Origin: CAZVAR01 sp964625225
GTDB lineage: Bacteria > Pseudomonadota > Alphaproteobacteria > JAJUGE01
Direction of reading: 5' to 3'
NCBI GenBank assembly: GCA_964625225.1
Contig: CAZVAR010000193.1
Span: 1-5,433, forward strand
DNA length: 5,433 bases
Position numbers and translations under genes: made by a program. The notes beneath the pieces are model-generated. The model had not been told where the DNA came from and made no database searches. It was given only the letters and a program-made list of their open reading frames with translations. Below, one piece after another: positions 1 through 5,076 of the stretch. The stretch's first letter is position 1, and each line of letters starts with the position of its first letter.

Positions 1-218
1 TGGACGTGATCCGCCGGGTCAAGGACACCTACGGCGTCCCGACCTTCGCCTACAATGTCAGCGGCGAGTACGCGATGTTGAAGGCGGCCGCGGCGCAGGG
101 CTGGCTCGACTACGACCGGGTGATGATGGAGAGCCTGCTCGCCTTCAAGCGCGCCGGCTGCGACGGCATCCTGACCTATGCCGCCGTCGAGGCGGCGCGG
201 TTGCTGAAGAAGGCGTGA
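1..218 (+). CDS. hemB: HemB C-terminal part: delta-aminolevulinic acid dehydratase (porphobilinogen synthase), 5'-truncated by the window edge
   Basis: HemB condenses two 5-aminolevulinate molecules into porphobilinogen, the second committed step of cytosolic tetrapyrrole (heme) synthesis. Only the last 71 codons are present: the reading frame begins with Asp at base 3, after a partial codon at bases 1-2, and ends at TGA 216-218. Recognition rests on the characteristic end of the family: an 'IRRVKDTYGVPTFAYNVSGEYAM' type block, then 'GWLDYDRVMMESLLAFKRAG' and 'DGILTYAAVEAARLL'. In the family, the Ser of VSGEY and the Tyr of LTYAA contact one of the two substrate molecules; both are present. 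The Schiff-base lysines and the metal site lie upstream of the window, so metal type cannot be judged. The GTG at base 6 is an internal Val codon, not a start. A hairpin follows the stop, suggesting that this is the end of its transcription unit. Confidence 0.96.
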   Translation, partial: DVIRRVKDTYGVPTFAYNVSGEYAMLKAAAAQGWLDYDRVMMESLLAFKRAGCDGILTYAAVEAARLLKKA

Positions 219-245
219 CGGCGGCACCGGCGCCCTCGCCGCCCC

Positions 246-262
246 TTCCGGGCGACCCGGAA
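246..262 (+). terminator. Hairpin downstream of hemB, possible terminator
   Basis: TTCCGGG (246-252) and CCCGGAA (256-262) form a perfect 7-bp stem with a CGA loop, 27 bases after the hemB stop. It is placed where a terminator would be expected, but no T-run follows, so it may be a Rho-assisted or 3'-end-stabilising structure, or simply GC-rich coincidence. Confidence 0.4.
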
Positions 263-282
263 ACGTGCAAGTCTGACCGTCA

Positions 283-301
283 CCCCGGGGCCCGTCCGGG
301 G
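283..301 (+). repeat. Short GC inverted repeat upstream of the small membrane gene
   Basis: CCCCGG (283-288) and CCGGGG (296-301) can pair as a 6-bp stem with a 7-base loop. It lies just after the hemB 3' hairpin and about 20 bases before the ATG of the small membrane protein gene. Such short G/C repeats arise easily by chance at this base composition, so its role is uncertain. Confidence 0.25.
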
Positions 302-321
302 CCTGCGCTCTGGGTGTGCGG

Positions 322-552
322 ATGGAAAGGCCGTTCGCCTATTACCTGCTGCTGGTCGCCGGCGTGATCCTGATGGCGGCCGGTGCCGCCGTGCTCCTGC
401 TCGGCATCCTGTCCGGTACGGGCGCGCCGCCGGGCTGGGTGTTCGTCGTCATCGGCGGCGCCACGCTCTATGGCGGCATCGTCCTGGTCGGCTTCGCCGC
501 CAACCTCGCCCTCCTCGTCGAGATCCGCGAGTCGCAGCGGCGGGAGCGCTGA
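322..552 (+). CDS. Small hypothetical protein with two predicted transmembrane helices (76 aa)
   Basis: I do not recognise a family. From ATG 322 the product has 76 residues and is strongly hydrophobic: a first membrane helix at about residues 6-30 (rich in L, A, V and G), a short uncharged turn 'SGTGAPPG' at 31-38, a second helix at about 39-66 with several glycines, and a charged tail 'EIRESQRRER'. Arg3 and the Arg-rich tail suggest both ends are cytoplasmic, giving a membrane hairpin. A GTG at 316 in the same frame would add two residues (Met-Arg). Neither start has a clear Shine-Dalgarno sequence; ATG 322 is preferred on codon grounds only. The gene stands alone, 103 bases after hemB and 131 bases before the CoA-transferase gene. 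The coherent two-helix pattern in only this frame argues for a real gene, but translation is unproven. Confidence 0.68.
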   Translation: MERPFAYYLLLVAGVILMAAGAAVLLLGILSGTGAPPGWVFVVIGGATLYGGIVLVGFAANLALLVEIRESQRRER

Positions 553-578
553 CCGGGCCCGAACACCCCCGTGCGAAC

Positions 579-593
579 CGCGGCAAAACCGCG
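579..593 (+). repeat. Small hairpin after the small membrane protein gene
   Basis: CGCGG (579-583) and CCGCG (589-593) form a 5-bp stem with a CAAAA loop, 26 bases past the stop of the small membrane gene. It may help end that transcript, but it is short and has no T-run. It abuts the proposed -35 element of the next gene. Confidence 0.25.
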
Positions 594-621
594 TGACGCG
601 CCGGCCGCGTGCGACTAACCT
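593..621 (+). promoter_or_regulatory. Possible sigma-70-type promoter for the CoA-transferase gene
   Basis: GTGACG (593-598, 4 of 6 matches to TTGACA) is separated by 17 bases from TAACCT (616-621, 3 of 6 matches to TATAAT). The spacing is ideal and the position would give a leader of roughly 55 bases before ATG 684. The -10 match is weak, so this is a candidate only. Confidence 0.3.
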
Positions 622-669
622 CCGGGCCGATTCGACGGGCGGCACGGCCCCGGCCGGCCCGGTCAGGTA

Positions 670-677
670 AAGGAAGG
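670..677 (+). promoter_or_regulatory. Strong ribosome binding site that fixes the CoA-transferase start
   Basis: AAGGAAGG lies 6 bases before ATG 684. The open frame extends upstream to an ATG at 609, but that extension encodes a low-complexity Arg/Pro/Ala stretch unlike the family's N-terminus. The Shine-Dalgarno sequence therefore selects ATG 684. Confidence 0.8.
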
Positions 678-683
678 AACAGT

Positions 684-1835
684 ATGGCAAATCCCGGACC
701 GCTCAGCGGCGTCACCGTGGTCGATCTCACCCGCGTGCTGGCGGGCCCCTATTGCACGATGCTGCTCGCCGAACTCGGCGCCCGTGTGATCAAGGTGGAG
801 ACGCCGGGCCGCGGCGACGATGCGCGCGAGTACGGGCCGTTCGTGAACGGCAAGTCGGCCTACTTCATCTCGGTCAACCGCGGCAAGGAGAGCATCGCGC
901 TCGACCTGAAGGCGCCCGCCGACCGCGAGACCTTCGAGAAGCTGCTGGCGCGGGCCGACGTGCTGGTCGAGAATTTCCGCCCCGGCACGATGGAGAAGCT
1001 GGGCTATGGCTGGGACGACCTGCACCCGCGCTTTCCGCGCCTGATTTACGCCGCCTGCTCCGGCTTCGGCCACACCGGCCCGCACGCCACCCGTCCCGCC
1101 TACGACATGGTCGTGCAGGCGATGGGCGGCATCATGAGCATCACCGGCCAGCCCGGCGGCGAGCCGACCCGGGTGGGCCTGTCGATCGGCGACCTCGCCG
1201 CCGGTCTCTACACGGCGATCGGAATCAACGCCGCACTCTACGATCGGGCGATGACCGGCGCCGCGCGCAAGGTCGACGTGGCCATGCTCGACTGCCAGAT
1301 CGCACTGATGGAGAATGCGATCGTGCGCTATTCCGCCACCGGCGAGATCCCGGGACCGCTCGGCGGACGCCATCCCTCGATCACGCCGTTCCAGGTGTTC
1401 CACACCGCCAACGGCCACATGATCGTCGCCTGCGGCAACGACGTGATGTGGAAGCGCTTCTGCGAGGTCATCGCCCGGCCGGACCTGATCGAGAACCCCC
1501 GCTACGCCAGCAACCGGCTGCGCAACGAGCACCACGCGGAACTGGAGGAGATCATCCAGAGCGTGCTCGTCACCCGGACCACCGAAGACTGGCTCGCGCT
1601 GCTGGACGAGGCCGGCGTTCCGGCCAGCCGCATCAACAATGTTGCGCAGGTCATGGCGCACCCGCAGGTCGGGCCGCGCAACATGGTGGTCGATGTGGAG
1701 GATCCGAAGGCCGGGCGCCTCCGGATCGCCGGCAACCCGATCAAGCTCTCCGGCGTCGACGATCCGCCGACCCGCGAGACCGCGCCGGACGTGGACGAGG
1801 ACCGGGAGACGATCCTGCGCGAGCTGGCGAGCTGA
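684..1835 (+). CDS. CaiB/BaiF family (family III) CoA-transferase, 383 aa
   Basis: Family III CoA-transferases move CoA between carboxylic acids through an enzyme-bound aspartyl anhydride/thioester, usually as interlinked dimers in the cytosol. The protein begins 'MANPGPLSGVTVVDLTRVLAGP', typical of the family, followed by 'GARVIKVE' (33-39), 'NRGKESIALDLK' (65-76), 'ADVLVENFRPG' (91-101), 'YAACSGFG' (122-129), 'YDMVVQAMGG' (140-149) and 'RVGLSIGDLAAG' (163-174). Asp170 in the last motif corresponds to the catalytic Asp of formyl-CoA transferase and CaiB. The length is near the usual size of about 400 residues, and no catalytic residue is missing. Substrate cannot be assigned: the family includes oxalate/formate, carnitine, benzylsuccinate and mesaconyl-type enzymes as well as alpha-methylacyl-CoA racemases. 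The next gene, an aldehyde dehydrogenase 94 bases downstream on the same strand, suggests a shared catabolic route, but a stable hairpin separates the two. Confidence 0.95.
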   Translation: MANPGPLSGVTVVDLTRVLAGPYCTMLLAELGARVIKVETPGRGDDAREYGPFVNGKSAYFISVNRGKESIALDLKAPADRETFEKLLARADVLVENFRPGTMEKLGYGWDDLHPRFPRLIYAACSGFGHTGPHATRPAYDMVVQAMGGIMSITGQPGGEPTRVGLSIGDLAAGLYTAIGINAALYDRAMTGAARKVDVAMLDCQIALMENAIVRYSATGEIPGPLGGRHPSITPFQVFHTANGHMIVACGNDVMWKRFCEVIARPDLIENPRYASNRLRNEHHAELEEIIQSVLVTRTTEDWLALLDEAGVPASRINNVAQVMAHPQVGPRNMVVDVEDPKAGRLRIAGNPIKLSGVDDPPTRETAPDVDEDRETILRELAS

Positions 1836-1840
1836 ACCGC

Positions 1841-1865
1841 AGGGCGGGCCGGCCGGCCCTGCCCT
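1841..1865 (+). terminator. Very stable GC hairpin between the CoA-transferase and aldehyde dehydrogenase genes
   Basis: AGGGC (1841-1845) pairs with GCCCT (1861-1865) and GGGCC (1846-1850) pairs with GGCCC (1855-1859), leaving a GGCC loop and one bulged T at 1860: ten G/C-rich pairs in 25 bases, starting 6 bases after the stop codon. A competing 7-bp fold uses 1839-1845 and 1856-1862. There is no T-run, so it could be a partial terminator, an attenuator lowering downstream expression, or a 3'-end stabiliser. Confidence 0.45.
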
Positions 1866-1920
1866 CCCACCGTGCTGGAACCGAAACGAGCTGACGTCGA
1901 GATCCGCCCCGCAAGACCAC

Positions 1921-1924
1921 GAGG
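1921..1924 (+). promoter_or_regulatory. Ribosome binding site that fixes the aldehyde dehydrogenase start
   Basis: GAGG lies 5 bases before ATG 1930. The frame stays open far upstream, into the CoA-transferase gene (to 1639), but that extension is compositional read-through. The site and the family-like N-terminus favour ATG 1930. Confidence 0.6.
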
Positions 1925-1929
1925 TATCC

Positions 1930-3429
1930 ATGGGCAGCAATCGCATCGAACCCGTTCTCGACCCGTATGCGCTCGCGCAGGAACTCTCCGGCCTGCACTT
2001 CATCGGCGGCGAGTTTCGGCCGGCCGTCTCCGGCAAGACCTTCGACGTGGTCAATCCGGCGACCCGGCAGACCTTCGCCCGGGCCGCCGACGGCGACGCG
2101 CAGGACGTGGACGCCGCAGTCGCGGCGGCGAAGCAGGCGCAGAAGGGCTGGGCCGCGGTCAACCCGCGCGACCGCGGCAAGCTGATCGTCGAATGCGGGC
2201 GGCTGCTGACCGACCATATCGAGGAACTGGCGCGGCTGGTCACGATCGAGACCGGCAAGGCGATCCGGACCGAGAGCCGCGTCGAAGCCGGCGTGCTGGC
2301 GGACGTGTTCACCTTCTATGGCGGCCTGGCATCGGAGCTGAAGGGCGAGACCGTGCCCTTCCGCAACGACATGCTGACGCTGACGATCCGTGAGCCGATC
2401 GGCGTCGTCGGCGCGATCATTCCCTGGAACGTGCCGCTGATGCTGATGGCGCTGAAGATCGCGCCGGCGCTGGTCGCCGGCAACAGCGTCGTCGTCAAAT
2501 CCGCTGAAGAAGCGCCGCTCGCCGTCCTCCGCGCGGTGCAGATCATGAACCAGGCGCTTCCCCCGGGCGTCCTCAACATCCTGTCCGGCTTCGGCCCCGA
2601 ATGCGGCGGGCCGCTGGTGGCGCACCCGGATGTCGGGAAGGTGACCTTCACCGGCTCGGTCGAGACCGGCAAGACCGTCTACAAGACCGCCGCCGAGAAG
2701 CTGATCCCGGTGACGCTGGAGCTCGGCGGCAAGAGCCCGATGGTGGTGATGGCCGATGCCGACCTGGACAAGGCGGTGGACGGCGCCATCACCGGCATGC
2801 GCTTCACGCGCCAGGGCCAGAGCTGCACGGCGGCCAGCCGCATCTTCGTCCACGAGACCATCCACGACGCCTTCGTCGAGAAGCTGACGGCGAAGGTGGA
2901 CGCGCTCAAGATGGGCGACCCGATCGACGAGGCGACCGACATCGGCACCATCGTCTCCACACAGCAGTTCGACAAGGTCCGGTCCTACATCGAGATCGGC
3001 AAGAGCACGCCGGGTGCGAAGGCGTATACCTGCTGCCGGATGCCGGAGGACCCGAAGCTGAAGGACGGCCTCTTCGTGCAGCCGGTCGTGTTCACCGGCC
3101 TCGGCAACGACAGCCGGCTCGCGCGCGAGGAGATCTTCGGCCCCGTGACCTGCGTCATCAAATGGTCCGATTACGAGCAGGTGATCGCCGACGCCAACGA
3201 TACCGACTACGGACTCGCCGCGACCGTCTGGACCCGCGATCTCAGGACCGCCCTCGACGCCGCCCGGCGACTGGAAGCCGGCTTCGTCCAGGTGAACCAG
3301 AACCTGGTCGTGCAGCCGAACCTGTCCTATGGCGGCGTGAAGCAGTCCGGCCTCGGCAAGGAGGCGTCGCTCGAAGCGATGCTGGAGCATTTCACCACCA
3401 AGAAGACGGTCATCCTGAACATGGCATGA
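1930..3429 (+). CDS. NAD-type aldehyde dehydrogenase (ALDH superfamily), 499 aa
   Basis: Cytosolic ALDHs oxidise an aldehyde to a carboxylic acid with NAD(P)+. All landmark elements are visible: the N-terminal 'FIGGEF...TFDVVNPAT' segment (24-45), 'GAIIPWNVPL' with Asn167 that stabilises the oxyanion, 'VVVKSAEEAPL' (187-197) with cofactor-binding Lys190, 'FTGSVETG' (240-247) of the Rossmann fold, 'LELGGKSP' with general base Glu264, 'GQSCTAASR' with nucleophile Cys299, 'EEIFGPV' with Glu401, and 'GGVKQSGLGKE' (468-478). Glu193 occupies the position of Glu195 in ALDH2, which favours NAD+ over NADP+. Length is standard. An unusual detail is a Cys-Cys pair (368-369) near the segment where many homologues have glycines. 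The substrate is not readable; names such as betaine or succinate semialdehyde dehydrogenase would be guesses. The upstream CoA-transferase suggests a role in degrading a small organic compound. Confidence 0.97.
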   Translation: MGSNRIEPVLDPYALAQELSGLHFIGGEFRPAVSGKTFDVVNPATRQTFARAADGDAQDVDAAVAAAKQAQKGWAAVNPRDRGKLIVECGRLLTDHIEELARLVTIETGKAIRTESRVEAGVLADVFTFYGGLASELKGETVPFRNDMLTLTIREPIGVVGAIIPWNVPLMLMALKIAPALVAGNSVVVKSAEEAPLAVLRAVQIMNQALPPGVLNILSGFGPECGGPLVAHPDVGKVTFTGSVETGKTVYKTAAEKLIPVTLELGGKSPMVVMADADLDKAVDGAITGMRFTRQGQSCTAASRIFVHETIHDAFVEKLTAKVDALKMGDPIDEATDIGTIVSTQQFDKVRSYIEIGKSTPGAKAYTCCRMPEDPKLKDGLFVQPVVFTGLGNDSRLAREEIFGPVTCVIKWSDYEQVIADANDTDYGLAATVWTRDLRTALDAARRLEAGFVQVNQNLVVQPNLSYGGVKQSGLGKEASLEAMLEHFTTKKTVILNMA

Positions 3430-3448
3430 CGCGGCTGACGGCATCGGA

Positions 3449-3465
3449 GGCGCGGGGATCGCGCC
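3449..3465 (+). terminator. First hairpin after the aldehyde dehydrogenase gene
   Basis: GGCGCG (3449-3454) and CGCGCC (3460-3465) pair perfectly around a GGGAT loop, 19 bases after the stop codon. No T-run follows. Position supports a transcript-end role; composition alone could also produce it. Confidence 0.35.
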
Positions 3466-3470
3466 CATCC

Positions 3471-3502
3471 GGGTCCGTTCCGCTCCGGGCCGCGGCGGAC
3501 CC
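3471..3502 (+). terminator. Second, longer hairpin between the aldehyde dehydrogenase gene and tilS
   Basis: GGGTCCG (3471-3477) pairs with CGGACCC (3496-3502); inside it, after a TT bulge (3478-3479), CCGC (3480-3483) pairs with GCGG (3492-3495), leaving an 8-base loop. That gives 11 pairs. Together with the hairpin just before it, this makes a structured stretch in the 151-bp gap, consistent with a boundary between the metabolic genes and tilS-ftsH. It lacks a T-run. Confidence 0.4.
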
Positions 3503-3567
3503 TGCGGTCGCCCCGCAACGGCCGGTGCCGGGCGGGGTCGGGGCCGGACGGGAACCGCGACGATAGC

Positions 3568-3572
3568 GAGGA
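3568..3572 (+). promoter_or_regulatory. Ribosome binding site for tilS
   Basis: GAGGA lies 8 bases before ATG 3581. A second GAGG at 3574-3577 is only 3 bases from the ATG, too close for good initiation. The first copy supports ATG 3581 as the start, although the first 35 or so residues are not part of the conserved domain. Confidence 0.55.
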
Positions 3573-3580
3573 CGAGGCCG

Positions 3581-4960
3581 ATGCCGGCCGATCCCGGAGC
3601 GAGCGCCGGCGATGCGGCGGCCGGGCGGGCCGTGCCGCTCGACGCCGCCGAGTTCGAGCGCCGAATGGCCGCCCTGGGGCCGTTCGAGGCGGCACCGCGG
3701 CTCGCGGTCGCGGTCTCGGGCGGTGCCGACAGCCTGGCGCTGGTCCTGCTGAGCGCCGCATGGGCCGCGGATCGGGGCGGGCGGGTGGATGCGCTGACGG
3801 TCGATCACGGGCTGCGCCCGGAATCGGCGGCGGAGGCGGCACGGGTCGGAGCCCTCCTGGCGAGCCGGGGCATTCCCCACACCGTGCTGCGCTGGGAGGG
3901 CTCCAAACCGTCGGCCGATGTCCAGGCGGCGGCCCGGGCCGCCCGTTATGCGCTGCTGGAGGGCTGGTGCGCCGACCGGGGCGTGCTCCATCTGCTCCTC
4001 GCCCACCATCGCGAGGATCAGGCGGAGACGCTGCTGCTCCGCCTCGGCCGCGGCAGCGGCCTCGCCGGCCTCGCCGGCATGCCGTCGCTGGCAGAGCGCC
4101 GCATGGTCCGCTTGCTGCGACCGCTGCTCGACGTTGCGAAGGCCCGGCTTGCAGCGACCGTCGCCGCGCACGGCCTGCCGTGGCTGTCGGATCCGTCCAA
4201 TGTCGACGCACGGTTCGATCGCGTCCGCGTCCGTGGCCTCCTGCCGCTGCTCGCCGGCCGCGGCATCCCGCCCGAGCGACTGGCGGCCGCGGCCCGCCAT
4301 CTCGGCCGCGCCCGGCAGGCGATCGAGGGCGAGACGGCCCGGGCGCTCGCCGCCTGCGTGTCGCTGCGGCCCGAGGGCTATGCGCTGCTCGACCGCACCG
4401 CGCTCGGCGGCTGGCCGGCCGAGGTGCGGCTGCGCGCGCTCGCCGCCCTCACCGCCTGCATCGGCGGGCGCGACTATCCGCCGCGGCTCGAGCGGCTCGA
4501 ACGGCTGCACGACGCGCTGCTGGCGCCGGCGACCGAACCGGCGACGCGCACGCTCGGCGGCTGCCTGTTTCGGGCCGGCCGCACCGGCACGCTCGTCTGC
4601 CGCGAGCCGGCCGCCTGCACCGAAGAGGTGCTGCTGACCGACACCGGGCCGGTCGTTTGGGACCGCCGTTTCCGGCTGACGCTGAGCGCACCACCCGCGG
4701 TGCCGCTCCGGGTCGCGCCGCTGGGCGCCGAGGGCTGGCGCCGGCTGGCCGCGGACGCGCCCGGCCTCACCCGGGGCCACCGGCTGCCGGCGCCGGTGCG
4801 GGCGACCCTGCCGGCGCTCTGGAACTCCGCGGATCTGCTCGGTGTTCCTCACCTGGAGTATGGACGGGTGCCGGCTGCCGCTGCTAGCGTTTTCGCGGAA
4901 TGCCGCGCCGTGTTCGAGCCGCCGCAGCCCTTGTCCGGCGCGGGTTTCATGCTTGTTTAG
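3581..4960 (+). CDS. tilS: TilS: tRNA(Ile)-lysidine synthase, 459 aa
   Basis: TilS uses ATP to attach lysine to the C34 wobble base of the CAU-anticodon tRNA-Ile, switching it from methionine to isoleucine identity and from AUG to AUA reading. It is normally essential. The N-type ATP pyrophosphatase domain is clear: P-loop 'AVSGGADS' (44-51), 'VDHGLRPES' (74-82), 'QAAARAARYALL' (115-126), 'LAHHREDQAETLLLRLGRGSGLAGL' region (140-164), and 'DPSNVDARFDRVRVR' (204-218), all hallmarks of TilS. A helical linker follows, then a C-terminal part ending with a 'RATLPALW...LLGVPHLEYGR' type segment found in alphaproteobacterial TilS. Residues 1-38 are an Ala/Gly/Pro-rich extension of uncertain value, so a later start is possible. 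In many alphaproteobacteria tilS lies between tol-pal-ybgF and ftsH; here ftsH follows but the upstream side differs. Confidence 0.96.
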   Translation: MPADPGASAGDAAAGRAVPLDAAEFERRMAALGPFEAAPRLAVAVSGGADSLALVLLSAAWAADRGGRVDALTVDHGLRPESAAEAARVGALLASRGIPHTVLRWEGSKPSADVQAAARAARYALLEGWCADRGVLHLLLAHHREDQAETLLLRLGRGSGLAGLAGMPSLAERRMVRLLRPLLDVAKARLAATVAAHGLPWLSDPSNVDARFDRVRVRGLLPLLAGRGIPPERLAAAARHLGRARQAIEGETARALAACVSLRPEGYALLDRTALGGWPAEVRLRALAALTACIGGRDYPPRLERLERLHDALLAPATEPATRTLGGCLFRAGRTGTLVCREPAACTEEVLLTDTGPVVWDRRFRLTLSAPPAVPLRVAPLGAEGWRRLAADAPGLTRGHRLPAPVRATLPALWNSADLLGVPHLEYGRVPAAAASVFAECRAVFEPPQPLSGAGFMLV

Positions 4961-4966
4961 GCATGA
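4947..4966 (+). repeat. Small inverted repeat spanning the tilS stop codon
   Basis: TCATGC (4947-4952) and GCATGA (4961-4966) are perfect inverted copies around an 8-base T-rich loop that contains the tilS stop codon (4958-4960). It could be a weak transcript-end hairpin or a dyad operator next to the candidate ftsH promoter. The stem has only 6 bp, so chance is possible. Confidence 0.3.
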
Positions 4967-4980
4967 CCGTGTATTATCTA
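4953..4980 (+). promoter_or_regulatory. AT-rich patch, candidate ftsH promoter
   Basis: The end of tilS and the first bases after it are the most AT-rich stretch of the window. TATTAT (4972-4977) matches the -10 consensus at 5 of 6 positions but has no good -35 at 16-18 bases. Alternatively TTGTTT (4953-4958) pairs with TATCTA (4975-4980) at 16 bases, both weak. CTTG at 4952-4955 resembles the core of a heat-shock sigma-32 -35 element, which would fit ftsH, but the matching -10 is not convincing. A leader of about 100 bases would precede the start codon. Confidence 0.3.
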
Positions 4981-5064
4981 CTCATGGGGACGTCGTGACC
5001 GCGATCGCATGCCGGCACTCGCTGGTCCCGGCCCTCGTCTTACCCGGAGCGCCCATCGCGTGAA

Positions 5065-5069
5065 GAGGG
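5065..5069 (+). promoter_or_regulatory. Ribosome binding site that fixes the TTG start of ftsH
   Basis: GAGGG lies 7 bases before TTG 5077. No ATG or GTG in this frame gives the conserved FtsH N-terminus, so the site decides the TTG start. Confidence 0.75.
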
Positions 5070-5076
5070 CCCTGAC

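Noticed and set aside
609..683. 25-residue N-terminal extension of the CoA-transferase from an upstream ATG
   Set aside because: The extension is Arg/Pro/Ala-rich and unlike the family; a strong ribosome binding site precedes ATG 684.
663..2312. 549-codon open frame on the - strand opposite the CoA-transferase gene and the start of the aldehyde dehydrogenase gene
   Set aside because: It is antisense to two well-supported genes and its product is low-complexity, rich in A, R, G, H and D. Long antisense frames are expected where third codon positions are nearly all G or C.
1741..3468. 575-codon open frame on the - strand opposite the aldehyde dehydrogenase gene
   Set aside because: Same reasons: His/Asp/Arg/Gly-rich translation with no domain pattern, fully overlapping a complete enzyme gene.
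3410..4852. 480-codon open frame on the - strand opposite tilS
   Set aside because: Arg/Gln/Ala/Pro-rich with no recognisable fold, mirroring a clear tilS gene.
4842..5063. 73-codon + strand open frame across the end of tilS and the tilS-ftsH gap
   Set aside because: Mostly a shifted reading of the tilS end, with no coherent protein pattern and no ribosome binding site noticed.
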